Translations under genes and position numbers: made by a program
Source: F1-60-MAGs149 sp044369995
GTDB taxonomy: Bacteria; Actinomycetota; Thermoleophilia; Gaiellales; F1-60-MAGs149
Direction of reading: 5' to 3'
DNA length: 11,178 nucleotides
Assembly (NCBI GenBank): GCA_044369995.1
Contig: JBILWG010000051.1
Coordinates: 1-11,178, forward strand
Shown: positions 1 to 6,993 of the stretch, one piece after another
Position numbering within the stretch: position 1 is the first letter of the stretch
Layout: every line of letters begins with the position of its first letter
The notes under the pieces: generated by a model
Told to the model about the DNA's origin: nothing
What the model saw: the letters and a program-made list of their open reading frames with translations, nothing else
Databases searched by the model: none

Positions 1-1
1 C

Positions 2-1015
2 GACGGTATTGCGGTGCGCTTCAAGGGTGAAGACGGAACGTCGCAGGAAGTGCGCGTCCACATACCGCCCGACTTCGGGGGAACGCCGTCGAAGCTCCGC
101 GTGCGTTTCGACGACGCCCCCGCCAACACGACGTACTCGTCGTGTTACCCGTATGATTCCGTTATGCCAGCAGGCTTCATGAGCCTGCACACCGCTCCCT
201 GCGTGGTCTTGTCGCAGCGTGGATTCGTAGCCACCCTTGTGCAAGCCTTCGCCAAGCGTGTGCCGGACTTCGGCGGCTCCGTAACCGGCGCGTTGTACGA
301 CATTTACGTCTCCGCCAGGCCCATAGCGGAGGCAGCGACGACACTCGTCGTCCCGAATCCCGCGGTCACGGTCAATCTCCACCAATTCAGCAGTTACACC
401 GTGCCGGGGCTCTACGACACCTTCCCTGACCCTGATTCGGCAATTCTTCAGGCCTACCCGCGCTGGTCGAAGTACTACTCCGGGTCACTCAAGGCATCGG
501 CGACCAAGCACTTCCCCGTGCTGTTCGGCTCGCTGACCTTCGCGGGCGTCGGCGTCTACGGCCCGGGCAACCGCTACGGCGCGCCAACCAACTCCTACGG
601 TCGCAACATCTACATCGATACGCTCGACTCCGACTACGGCAAGGGCTGGCGTCGGATCATGGGCGTGCTCACCCAGCCCACGAACGGCACGTTCTGCTAC
701 GAGTTCTCGAAGAAAGGCGGCTCCGGCGGCAAGACCGGCATCTCGGCGAGCAACACCTACCGGCTGACCGCCATCGGTCCGAGCCTGACGCCCGTCGTAC
801 GCGTCGAGTTCCGCGGCCCGACGTTCCCCTACGGCACTGCGGACTACAACCCGCTGACCGACAAGTGGGGCACGGATCTCTCGCCCGAGCAGACCGCGGC
901 GCTCCAGCTGCAGGCCACGGTGATGGGGCCGAATTGGGCGCGCCCGGTGAAGGGCACCGATTGCGCCAAGACGCTGCGCCAGCTGCCGGAGAGCTTCTAC
1001 ACGCCCGTCGGCTGA
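2..1015 (+). CDS. Secreted protein of unknown function, paralogue A (5' end outside the window)
   Basis: I do not recognise the family. The frame is open from base 2 and ends at TGA 1013-1015, giving 337 visible residues. The GTG at base 14 is unlikely to be the real start: the frame is open upstream of it, and alignment to the complete neighbour at 1131-2330 begins at about residue 58 of that protein, so roughly 57 residues including a signal peptide should lie left of the window. The visible part is rich in Tyr, Gly, Thr and Asn, has no membrane segment, and contains four cysteines (YSSC, APC, TFC, TDC contexts) that all recur in the neighbour, which suggests two disulphides outside the cytoplasm. 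Shared motifs are KRVPDFGGS, LQAYPRWSK, FGSLTFAG, GPGNRYG and YNPLTDKWGT. The C-terminal 186 residues are about 78% identical to the neighbour, the N-terminal part clearly less. No catalytic motif is apparent. Confidence 0.8.
   Translation, partial: DGIAVRFKGEDGTSQEVRVHIPPDFGGTPSKLRVRFDDAPANTTYSSCYPYDSVMPAGFMSLHTAPCVVLSQRGFVATLVQAFAKRVPDFGGSVTGALYDIYVSARPIAEAATTLVVPNPAVTVNLHQFSSYTVPGLYDTFPDPDSAILQAYPRWSKYYSGSLKASATKHFPVLFGSLTFAGVGVYGPGNRYGAPTNSYGRNIYIDTLDSDYGKGWRRIMGVLTQPTNGTFCYEFSKKGGSGGKTGISASNTYRLTAIGPSLTPVVRVEFRGPTFPYGTADYNPLTDKWGTDLSPEQTAALQLQATVMGPNWARPVKGTDCAKTLRQLPESFYTPVG
440..997 (+). repeat. Tandem paralogous repeat, copy 1 (C-terminal half of secreted protein A)
   Basis: This 558-base coding segment, from the codon for A in AILQAY to F in QLPESF, aligns without gaps to 1743-2300. 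By hand I count about 145 identical residues of 186 (about 78%). Upstream of LQAYPRWSK the two genes diverge and need gaps. This fits either a duplication followed by uneven divergence or gene conversion of the 3' halves. Confidence 0.8.
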
Positions 1016-1058
1016 GGCACGGCGCGGGCGCTCCAGGGCCGATCGCAATCCCATGGAG

Positions 1059-1086
1059 GACATGACAAACCCCGGTTTGTAGTGTC
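1059..1086. promoter_or_regulatory. 28-bp interrupted palindrome, putative operator
   Basis: The arrangement is GACA-N2-ACAAACC-N2-GGTTTGT-N2-TGTC. The inner arms are 7 bp and perfect (1065-1071 and 1074-1080); the outer arms are 4 bp and perfect (1059-1062 and 1083-1086). There is no T-tract after it, so it does not look like an intrinsic terminator for the gene ending at 1015. It lies 31 bp upstream of the -10 box at 1118-1123, just above where a -35 element would sit, as expected for a dimeric regulator site. A TANNNT match (TAGTGT, 1080-1085) lies inside it and could be an alternative -10 that a bound repressor would cover. The regulator is unknown. Confidence 0.45.
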
Positions 1087-1117
1087 CACACCTCCTGCGG
1101 CAGATCCCCCCCTGTCG

Positions 1118-1123
1118 TAGAAT
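1118..1123 (+). promoter_or_regulatory. -10 box TAGAAT, leaderless-type promoter
   Basis: TAGAAT fits the TANNNT -10 consensus and is followed by 7 nt (TCTCAAG) and then the GTG at 1131, so the transcript would begin at or one base before the start codon. No Shine-Dalgarno sequence precedes the GTG, which supports leaderless translation. No convincing -35 element is visible near 1095-1100, which is common in actinobacterial leaderless promoters. Confidence 0.5.
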
Positions 1124-1130
1124 TCTCAAG

Positions 1131-2330
1131 GTGCGCCGCTTAGCCCTCGCCGGAGTTCTCTCGCTCGGAATCGTGACTGCTCTCACGCTGGGTCTGGTGA
1201 CTGCTCCTACAGTCACTGCCGCTCAGAAAGTTGCGGCCACCCTGCAGGACGCGGACAAGGGGCTGAAACTGCGAGGGTTCATAGAGCCCAGCGGTGCCAG
1301 AGGATTGGAGATCGCCTTCGTCGGCGCAGACGGGGAACGCCAGGCCGTGCGCGTATTCGTGCCATCGGATTTCGAACAGCTCTCTACCCTCCCCGTGCGA
1401 TTCAACGACGCACCAACAGAAACGACGTTCAGAGAGTGCCTACCCGATGAAGCTTTCGTTCCCAGAGACGCCACAGGAATGCCCCATCAGACCTGCAGCG
1501 TGTTCTCGGACGATGGGCCGATAGCGATACTCGTTCAGACGTTCCCCAAACGCGTCCCGGATTTTGGTGGGTCATTCAACGGGGTCGTCAAGGATGTCTA
1601 CGTATCTACGATTTCGAGTGACGGTTCCCCGCTTGGCCTCTTGCCCTGGGTGTACCCGAATCCGACCACCGTCGTCAAGACCCGCGACTCGTTGCCGTAT
1701 GCCGTACCGGGATTGACGTCCCCGTTCACGATGTCGGACGCGGCGCTCCTCCAGGCGTATCCGCGTTGGTCGAAGTTCTATTCCGGTTCGCGCGCACGAT
1801 CGGCAACGAACCACTTCCCCCTCCTCTTCGGCTCGCTGACCTTCGCCGGCATTGGCGTCTACGGCCCGGGCAACCGCTACGGCTCGCCGACCAACGAATT
1901 CGGCCGAAATGTCTACATCGACACACTCAATTCTGACTACGGTCCGGGCTGGCGTCGCGTGATGGGCGTCCTGACCCAGCCGAAGAATGGGACGTTCTGC
2001 TACGAGTTCGCCAAGAAGGGTGGCTCGGGCGGCAAAACGGGTGTCTCCACGCAGAACACCTACCGATTAACGGTGATCGGGCCAAGCCTGACGCCCGTGC
2101 TGAGCCAGATCATCAAAGGCCCGACGTTCTCTTACGGCAATGCGAGCTACAACCCGCTGACCGACAAGTGGGGTACCAACTTTTCCCCGGAGCAGACGGC
2201 CGCGCTGATCCAGCAGACGGCAACGATGGGGCCCAATTGGCGGCGCCCGGTCAAAGGTACCGACTGCGCCTACACGCTCCGGCAGCTGCCGGACGGCTTC
2301 ATCCCGCCGGTCTACACCGTCGCGCCTTAG
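1131..2330 (+). CDS. Secreted protein of unknown function, paralogue B
   Basis: A complete 399-residue protein of a family I do not recognise. Residues 1-30 form a Sec-type signal peptide: an Arg-Arg start, a hydrophobic core of Leu, Val and Ala to about residue 25, and likely cleavage near TVTA-AQK. There is no lipobox and no other membrane segment, so export to the cell surface or medium is expected. Four cysteines (103, 122, 290, 379) match those of the gene just upstream. Conserved blocks include KRVPDFGGS (140-148), LQAYPRWSK (207-215), FGSLTFAG (233-240), GPGNRYG (245-251), KKGGSGGKTG (295-304) and YNPLTDKWGT (340-349). The GTG start at 1131 is preferred because it gives the whole signal peptide and sits 7 nt after a TAGAAT box. 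The gene has its own likely promoter and operator-like dyad, so it need not be co-transcribed with its neighbour. Its stop overlaps the convergent AEC gene. Local G+C (about 58% in one counted line) is lower than in later genes. Confidence 0.85.
   Translation: MRRLALAGVLSLGIVTALTLGLVTAPTVTAAQKVAATLQDADKGLKLRGFIEPSGARGLEIAFVGADGERQAVRVFVPSDFEQLSTLPVRFNDAPTETTFRECLPDEAFVPRDATGMPHQTCSVFSDDGPIAILVQTFPKRVPDFGGSFNGVVKDVYVSTISSDGSPLGLLPWVYPNPTTVVKTRDSLPYAVPGLTSPFTMSDAALLQAYPRWSKFYSGSRARSATNHFPLLFGSLTFAGIGVYGPGNRYGSPTNEFGRNVYIDTLNSDYGPGWRRVMGVLTQPKNGTFCYEFAKKGGSGGKTGVSTQNTYRLTVIGPSLTPVLSQIIKGPTFSYGNASYNPLTDKWGTNFSPEQTAALIQQTATMGPNWRRPVKGTDCAYTLRQLPDGFIPPVYTVAP
1743..2300 (+). repeat. Tandem paralogous repeat, copy 2 (C-terminal half of secreted protein B)
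   Basis: This is the counterpart of 440-997: codons 205-390, aligned without gaps, about 78% identical at the protein level by hand count. The longest identical runs are around GPGNRYG, MGVLTQP, KKGGSGGKTG and YNPLTDKWGT. Confidence 0.8.
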
Positions 2331-3235
2331 AAGAACGACAGCCCGACGAAGATCGCGCCGATCATGATCAGGCTCGAGATCACGACGATCAGGCGCATCA
2401 TCGGGCCGGGCAGGCCGTAGACGCGCGCAAGGATCAGCGTGTGGAAGGCGGCCGGCATGGCGATCGAGAGGTAGTAGACCGTCGGGATGTCGACGCGGAT
2501 CGCGAGGTGGATCGCGAACAGGATCGCCGGCGCGATCGCGAGGCGCAGGAAGATCGGGCCGGCAGCACGCCAGAGGTCGTGGAGGTCGTGTGACACGCGG
2601 TCGAGCGGCAGCGCGAGGCCGAGCTCGAGAAACCCGATCGGCCCCATCAGGAAGACGACCCAGTCGGTCGGGCGCGCGACATACGGCTCGATGTCGAACC
2701 CCGCGACGCGGATCACCACGGCGATCACCGCGAAGATCAGCGGCACGTTGATGAGCTGGCGGATGATGCCGCCCCAGCCGCGCGGACGGGTGCCGTTGCC
2801 GTAGTGCGCCGCGATCGTCGTGGAGACGGAGACGATGGGGATCAGGTACATGAACTGCGCGAACAGCACCTGCAGCGCGAGCCCGGCGGGGCCGAAGACG
2901 GCGTTGATCACCGGATAGCCGAGCGTGACGGTGTTGGTGAAGCCGCTGCCGAGCGCGAGGACGCCCTGCTCGCCGCGATCGCGCGCCGCCAGCCGGGCGT
3001 AGACGAGCCCGATCGCCAGCACGATGTACGAGGCGAGGATCACGGCACCGAGAGCGATCAGCGTCGTCGCGTCCGCCGGTACCACCGTGTAGGCGAACAG
3101 CACGACCACGGGCGCGAAGAAGTGGAAGTAGAAGTTGAAGATCCGCTTGTTCCAGGGCGCGGCCGTGTGGGGCGACCGCCACTGCCACGCGATGCCAGCC
3201 GCGAAGGAACCACCCCAGAGCAGCGCGGTCAGCAC
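2327..3235 (-). CDS. AEC (auxin efflux carrier) family permease
   Basis: A 302-residue integral membrane protein with eight to ten hydrophobic segments, the usual size for the AEC/Mem_trans family, whose bacterial members carry malate, other carboxylates or unknown small anions by secondary transport. Two family-like blocks are visible: GSGFTNTVTLGYPVINAVFG at 96-115, matching the polar crossover region after the first helices, and MPAAFHTLILARVYG at 260-274 in the second half, where the family has a Pro-Ala pair and a helix ending in Tyr-Gly. The substrate cannot be read from the sequence. The GTG at 3235 is the best start: it gives the first helix, and AGGCGGA lies about 6 nt upstream. The gene follows the FtsX permease by 77 nt on the same strand and may be read through from it, though that gap is long enough for a separate signal. 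Its TAA overlaps the TAG of the convergent secreted-protein gene by sharing bases 2327-2330. Confidence 0.85.
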   Translation of the reverse strand: MLTALLWGGSFAAGIAWQWRSPHTAAPWNKRIFNFYFHFFAPVVVLFAYTVVPADATTLIALGAVILASYIVLAIGLVYARLAARDRGEQGVLALGSGFTNTVTLGYPVINAVFGPAGLALQVLFAQFMYLIPIVSVSTTIAAHYGNGTRPRGWGGIIRQLINVPLIFAVIAVVIRVAGFDIEPYVARPTDWVVFLMGPIGFLELGLALPLDRVSHDLHDLWRAAGPIFLRLAIAPAILFAIHLAIRVDIPTVYYLSIAMPAAFHTLILARVYGLPGPMMRLIVVISSLIMIGAIFVGLSFF

Positions 3236-3312
3236 GTCATCCGCCTGTCGGGTCGTCGATCGCTGCGGAGGATGCGCGTGCTCATGCCCGCGACATCATC
3301 GGGCATCGGGCC

Positions 3313-5868
3313 CTACTCGTACGACAGCGCCGAGAGCACGTCGAGCTTCGCCGCTCGCCGTGCCGGCAGGATCGCCGCCAGCACGCCGGCCACGATCGAC
3401 AGCACGAGGAAGATGATGATCTGCAGCGTCGGGAAGACGAACACGAGCCCGTCGCTCTCGAGGCCCTTGCAGACGGCCCAGCCGAAGAGGATGCCGAGCA
3501 GGACGCCGAGCACGCCGCCGATGATGGACGTGATGACGGCCTCCCAGCGGATCATCGCGCGCAGCTGCCGCCGCGTCGTGCCGACCGCGCGCAGCATGCC
3601 GATCTCGCGCGTGCGCTCGAAGATCGACAGCACGAGCGTGTTGACGATGCCGAACAGCGAGATCACGACGCTGAGTGCGAGCAGCGCGTAGAAGATCACG
3701 AGGATGGTGTTGACGCCCGAGGCGGCCTCGTCCTTCTGCTCCTGGTTCGACTGCACCTGGGCCGTTGGGTACTGCTCGAGGGCGGTCTCGACATCGGCCT
3801 GCACGGTCGCGACGTCCGCGCCCTCGGCGGTGCGCACGAAGATGGTGTTGAGACCCGTGGCGTTCGACTGCAGGAGCGGGACGAGCGCTGGCTGGTCGAC
3901 GACGACGCCGTTGAGGATCGTCGGGTCGGTGTACGTGCCGACGACGGTGAACGTCGCCTTGGCGCCGCTGATCGACAGCACGTCGAGGGTGTCGCCCGGC
4001 GCGACCTTGAGGTCCTCGGCGATCGTCTTCTCGACCAGCGCGCGATCGGTGCCCAGCGTGGTGAGGAGCGCGTTCGAGCCGTCGTCCCAGTCGAAGTCGT
4101 AGACGGCCGACAGCGTGGTCGGGTCGATGCCGATCAGCGCGTAGCCGCCGGTGCCGATCTGGACGGCGGTGCCACCGACGGGCGAGGCCGTCTCGACGCC
4201 GGCGACGCCCTTGACTGCCGGATAGACGCCGGTCGGGATGGTGCCGCCGAAGCCGCGCGCGCTGACCGTGAGCTCGCTCTTGAGGGACGAGTCGATGGCG
4301 CCGGTGAACGACTCGCGGATGCCGCCGACGAAGATCGTCACGAACACGACGAGGCCGATGCCGATCATCAACGCCGCCGCGGTGACGGCGGTGCGCGCGG
4401 GATTGCGCGCTGCGTTCTCGGCCGCGATGCGGCCGACCCCACCGGCCACGGCGCCGATCGGCACGCCGAGCACGGCGACGACCGGACGGACGATGTAGCG
4501 CGACAGCATCGCGACGGCGAGGAAGATCAGGATCGCCCCACCCGCCAGCGTCGTCAGCCGCCCGGAGGTGCCGCCGCTGCTGATCAGGCCGTAGACCATG
4601 CCGGCACCGCCGAGCACGCCGAGGATGATCGCGATCACGGGCGTGAGACGCGCGAACCGCCCAACGGGCAGCGTGGCGCCCTCGCGCAGCGCCGCGATCG
4701 GTGCGATGCGCGTGGCGCGCAGCGCCGGGAAGATCGAGGCCAGCACGGTGATGCCGATGCCGACCGCCAGGCACACCACCACGGTCTGCCAGGACAGGAC
4801 CAGTCCCGTGGCCGGCAGGCCGAACCCGATCGCCCCGAACAGCTTGCCGAGCCCCCACGCCAGCCCGAGGCCGAGCACGATGCCCGCGACGGAGGCGAGC
4901 AGGCCGATGATGAAGGCCTCGCCGATGACGCTGGCGAGGATCTGCCGCCGGGACGCGCCGATCGTGCGCAGCATCGCGAACTCGCGTGTGCGCTGCGCGA
5001 CGGTGATCGAGAACGTGTTGTAGATGATGAACGCGCCGACCAGGATCGCGACGCCCGCGAACGCGAGCAGCGCGTAGCGGATGATCTTGCCGATCAGATC
5101 GTTGAGCTGACCTGCCTGCTCGTCGGCGTCCTCACGCCCCGTCTGGACGATCAGGTCCTGCTGCGGCAGCGCGCTGCGGATGCGGTCTCTGAGCTCGTTC
5201 TGCGAGACGCCATCCTGCGCCTTGACGTAGATGTAGCTCGCCTTGCCCTCGAGCGCCCACCACTGCTGGACATCGACGAGCGGCGCCAGCACGGTCGTCG
5301 ACCCGCCGAGCGACGTGTCGCCATTGCCGTACTGCAGGATGCCGACGACGGTGACGTCCTTGATGCCGTCCTGCGTGGCGAGCTGCTGCTGCGAGCCCAC
5401 CGCGACATCGCCCTTGGCGGCGATCTCCTCGGCGACGGCCACCTCGCCCGAGGCCTCTGGGAGCCGGCCCTCGATCGGGGTATACGGATTGAGGTCCTGC
5501 GGCAGGTTGCTGAACACGAAGCTCGGGGCGCCGCCCGTCGAGTTGAGCGACTCGCCGCCCGCGATCAGGTACCCCTCCGACTGGATGAAGGGATCGGCGG
5601 TCTTGACGCCGTCGACGGCGCGGACCTGATCGACGATGCCGGCGTCGAGGTAGACGCTCGTCTGGACGTTCTCGAAGGGCGGCTTCTGCTTGACGACCAC
5701 GTCGATCTTGGCGTTGCCGGCCTGGAAGATCTGCACGAAGGCGCGGTCGATCTGGTCGGTCAGGACGAGCGTGCCGGAGATCATCGTGACGCCGAGCAGG
5801 ATCGCGATGGCGGTGAGGGCGGAGCGCAGCTTGCGCGTCGCGAGCCCTCGCAGGACGAGGCCCAGCAC
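3313..5868 (-). CDS. ABC transporter permease, double FtsX/MacB-type
   Basis: An 851-residue permease in which the FtsX unit occurs twice. Unit 1 has a helix at about 15-37, an extracytoplasmic MacB-PCD-like domain at about 38-262, then three helices at about 265-285, 312-338 and 360-382. Two further helices lie at about 409-428 and 437-456. Unit 2 repeats the plan: helix 494-516, a second outside domain at about 517-717, and helices at about 720-745, 775-800 and 813-835. The unit match is visible in RTREFAMLRTIGASRRQ (293-309) and RTREIGMLRAVGTTRRQ (752-768), the segment that contacts the ATPase. About ten helices in one chain is the form common in actinobacteria, so a single subunit may replace a heterodimer. 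It should work with the ATPase ending 3 nt upstream. A GGAG in the end of that gene lies 6 nt before the GTG start, so translation is probably coupled. Such systems move lipids, lipoproteins or peptides or act mechanically; the substrate is unknown. Confidence 0.92.
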   Translation of the reverse strand: MLGLVLRGLATRKLRSALTAIAILLGVTMISGTLVLTDQIDRAFVQIFQAGNAKIDVVVKQKPPFENVQTSVYLDAGIVDQVRAVDGVKTADPFIQSEGYLIAGGESLNSTGGAPSFVFSNLPQDLNPYTPIEGRLPEASGEVAVAEEIAAKGDVAVGSQQQLATQDGIKDVTVVGILQYGNGDTSLGGSTTVLAPLVDVQQWWALEGKASYIYVKAQDGVSQNELRDRIRSALPQQDLIVQTGREDADEQAGQLNDLIGKIIRYALLAFAGVAILVGAFIIYNTFSITVAQRTREFAMLRTIGASRRQILASVIGEAFIIGLLASVAGIVLGLGLAWGLGKLFGAIGFGLPATGLVLSWQTVVVCLAVGIGITVLASIFPALRATRIAPIAALREGATLPVGRFARLTPVIAIILGVLGGAGMVYGLISSGGTSGRLTTLAGGAILIFLAVAMLSRYIVRPVVAVLGVPIGAVAGGVGRIAAENAARNPARTAVTAAALMIGIGLVVFVTIFVGGIRESFTGAIDSSLKSELTVSARGFGGTIPTGVYPAVKGVAGVETASPVGGTAVQIGTGGYALIGIDPTTLSAVYDFDWDDGSNALLTTLGTDRALVEKTIAEDLKVAPGDTLDVLSISGAKATFTVVGTYTDPTILNGVVVDQPALVPLLQSNATGLNTIFVRTAEGADVATVQADVETALEQYPTAQVQSNQEQKDEAASGVNTILVIFYALLALSVVISLFGIVNTLVLSIFERTREIGMLRAVGTTRRQLRAMIRWEAVITSIIGGVLGVLLGILFGWAVCKGLESDGLVFVFPTLQIIIFLVLSIVAGVLAAILPARRAAKLDVLSALSYE

Positions 5869-5871
5869 GCG

Positions 5872-6633
5872 CTACTCCAGTGTCTTGATCGTGTCGAGGA
5901 TCTCGCCGGCCGACAGACGCCCGGCATCGCGCACGATCTTGCCGTCACGCAGGAACAGCACGCGGTCGGCGATCGCTGCGGCGCTGGCATCGTGCGTGAC
6001 CATGATCACGGTCTGCCCGAACTCGTCGACGGCGCGACGGAGAAGGTCGAGCACCTCGCCGCTGGTCTTGGAGTCGAGGTTGCCGGTCGGCTCGTCGCCG
6101 AAGATGACCGCGGGCTTGGACAGGAGGGCCCGTGCCACGGCGACGCGCTGCTGCTGGCCGCCGGACAGCTCGGCCGGCTTGTGCGTGAGACGGGTATCGA
6201 GGCCCGTCGCCTCGACCAGCGTGGCCTCCCACTCCGGATCGGGCTTGGTGCCGGCGATCTTCATCGGCAGCTCGATGTTCTCCTTGGCGGTGAGCATCGG
6301 CAGCAGGTTGAAGAACTGGAACACGAAGCCGATCTTGTCGCGGCGCAGCAGGGTCAGCTTCTGATCGTTGAGTCCCGCAAGCTCGGTGCCGTCGACGAGG
6401 ACACTGCCACCCGTCGGCCGGTCGAGCCCGGCGAGAATGTGCATGAGCGTCGACTTGCCGGAACCCGACGGTCCCATCACCGCGGCCAACTGGCCCTTGG
6501 GGAAGGAAACGGAGACGCCGTCGAGCGCGCGCACCTCGGAATCGCCCTCGCCGTAGATCTTCGTCAGGTCGGTGGCGACCACGACGTCGCCGGTGGCGAC
6601 GATCGCAGTCGCTGCGTCAGGCTCAGCACTCAC
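5872..6633 (-). CDS. ABC transporter ATP-binding protein (MacB/LolD type)
   Basis: A 253-residue nucleotide-binding subunit with every expected motif: Walker A GPSGSGKST (54-62), Q-loop Gln106 in FQFFNLLP, signature LSGGQ (156-160), Walker B VIFGDE (176-181) with catalytic Glu181, D-loop GNLDS (184-188) and the H-loop His214 in MVTHD. The FQFFNLLPMLTAKENIELP stretch and overall length place it in the MacB/LolD/FtsE-like group that drives FtsX-type permeases. The gene 3 nt downstream is such a permease, so the two should form one inner-membrane complex. About 20 residues precede the conserved domain, rich in Ala, Asp and Val. The GTG start at 6633 has GGAG 8 nt upstream. It is the first gene of the transporter operon; a possible promoter and dyad lie just upstream. 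Confidence 0.95.
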   Translation of the reverse strand: MSAEPDAATAIVATGDVVVATDLTKIYGEGDSEVRALDGVSVSFPKGQLAAVMGPSGSGKSTLMHILAGLDRPTGGSVLVDGTELAGLNDQKLTLLRRDKIGFVFQFFNLLPMLTAKENIELPMKIAGTKPDPEWEATLVEATGLDTRLTHKPAELSGGQQQRVAVARALLSKPAVIFGDEPTGNLDSKTSGEVLDLLRRAVDEFGQTVIMVTHDASAAAIADRVLFLRDGKIVRDAGRLSAGEILDTIKTLE

Positions 6634-6647
6634 AGGGGGAACTCCGT

Positions 6648-6663
6648 CTGATCGGTCGGTCAG
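6648..6663. promoter_or_regulatory. Imperfect TetR-like dyad upstream of the ABC operon
   Basis: The 16 bases CTGATCGGTCGGTCAG pair at 12 of 16 positions (CTGA with TCAG outside, CG with CG inside) and contain two ATCGGT/GGTCGGT-like half sites. GACCGACCGATC-type sequences are often operators of TetR-family repressors in actinobacteria. It lies 15 bp upstream of the ATPase GTG, close to the expected transcription start from a possible -10 box at 6675-6680. No regulator gene is in the window. Confidence 0.3.
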
Positions 6664-6674
6664 GTTCTTTTCGC

Positions 6675-6680
6675 AGGCTA
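6675..6680 (-). promoter_or_regulatory. Possible -10 box TAGCCT for the ABC transporter operon
   Basis: On the minus strand TAGCCT fits TANNNT and lies 41 nt before the GTG at 6633, leaving a leader that contains the GGAG ribosome-binding site. No good -35 element is seen 17 bp further upstream. The match alone is weak in such GC-rich DNA, but the gap has few other candidates. Confidence 0.25.
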
Positions 6681-6726
6681 CCGCACGCCGGCCGATCGCT
6701 GACGGCGGATTTCGCGCAGGATCGGC

Positions 6727-6993
6727 TCAGAGCTTGCCGGACGCCGCGAGCGTCACGCGACCCCAGAGGTCCTCGCCCACCTTGGAACGGCGGATGTAGA
6801 GGCCCTGCTTCGGCACGAACTCGCCCTCGAGCGCCAGCACGGGGCCGCGCTTGGGGCTCGTCGCGTCGACGTACCAGTCGCCGTCGTCGAGCATCTCGCC
6901 GGCCTCCGAGAAGATGATGCGCGAGCGCTCGTCCTCGGTCAGCGGCTGGAGCCAGGACATGCCGAGCGGATTGGAGAGGTCGGGTCCGCCCAT
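6727..6993 (-). CDS. Small conserved-looking protein of unknown function (88 residues)
   Basis: I do not recognise this protein. It has 88 residues, no signal peptide or membrane segment and no cysteine, so it should be cytoplasmic. It contains three tryptophans (14, 40, 77) and a central part of alternating hydrophobic residues (WYVDATSPKRGPVLALEGEFVPKQGLYIRR) that suggests a small beta-barrel or sheet fold; the first 35 residues include an acidic stretch (LTEDERSR). A longer frame runs upstream on this strand, but the ATG at 6993 is preferred: it overlaps the stop of the preceding gene as TAATG, and the upstream extension is only the other gene read in another frame, rich in Arg, Gly and Gln. 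Translation is therefore probably coupled to that gene and the products may act together. Its stop is followed by a 93-nt gap before the ABC operon. Confidence 0.75.
   Translation of the reverse strand: MGGPDLSNPLGMSWLQPLTEDERSRIIFSEAGEMLDDGDWYVDATSPKRGPVLALEGEFVPKQGLYIRRSKVGEDLWGRVTLAASGKL

Noticed and set aside
14..16. GTG as start of the first gene
   Set aside because: The frame is open to the window edge and the paralogue shows about 57 more residues with a signal peptide upstream.
485..1216. 243-codon minus-strand frame opposite the secreted paralogues
   Set aside because: Arg/Val-rich shadow; the plus strand is supported by the conserved paralogue alignment.
2067..3188. 373-codon minus-strand frame across the convergent junction
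   Set aside because: It is the AEC gene read in the wrong frame, running on into the antisense of the secreted-protein gene.
3284..3306. Hairpin ATGCCCG-N9-CGGGCAT between the FtsX and AEC genes
   Set aside because: A perfect 7-bp stem, but with no T-tract and no other support; chance is likely in this composition, so it is not listed as a terminator.
2804..3691. 295-codon plus-strand frame opposite the AEC and FtsX genes
   Set aside because: Low-complexity antisense shadow with no family resemblance.
3296..4858. 520-codon minus-strand frame inside the FtsX permease gene
   Set aside because: Composition is almost only Arg, Ala, Gly, Asp and His, and it overlaps the real permease frame.
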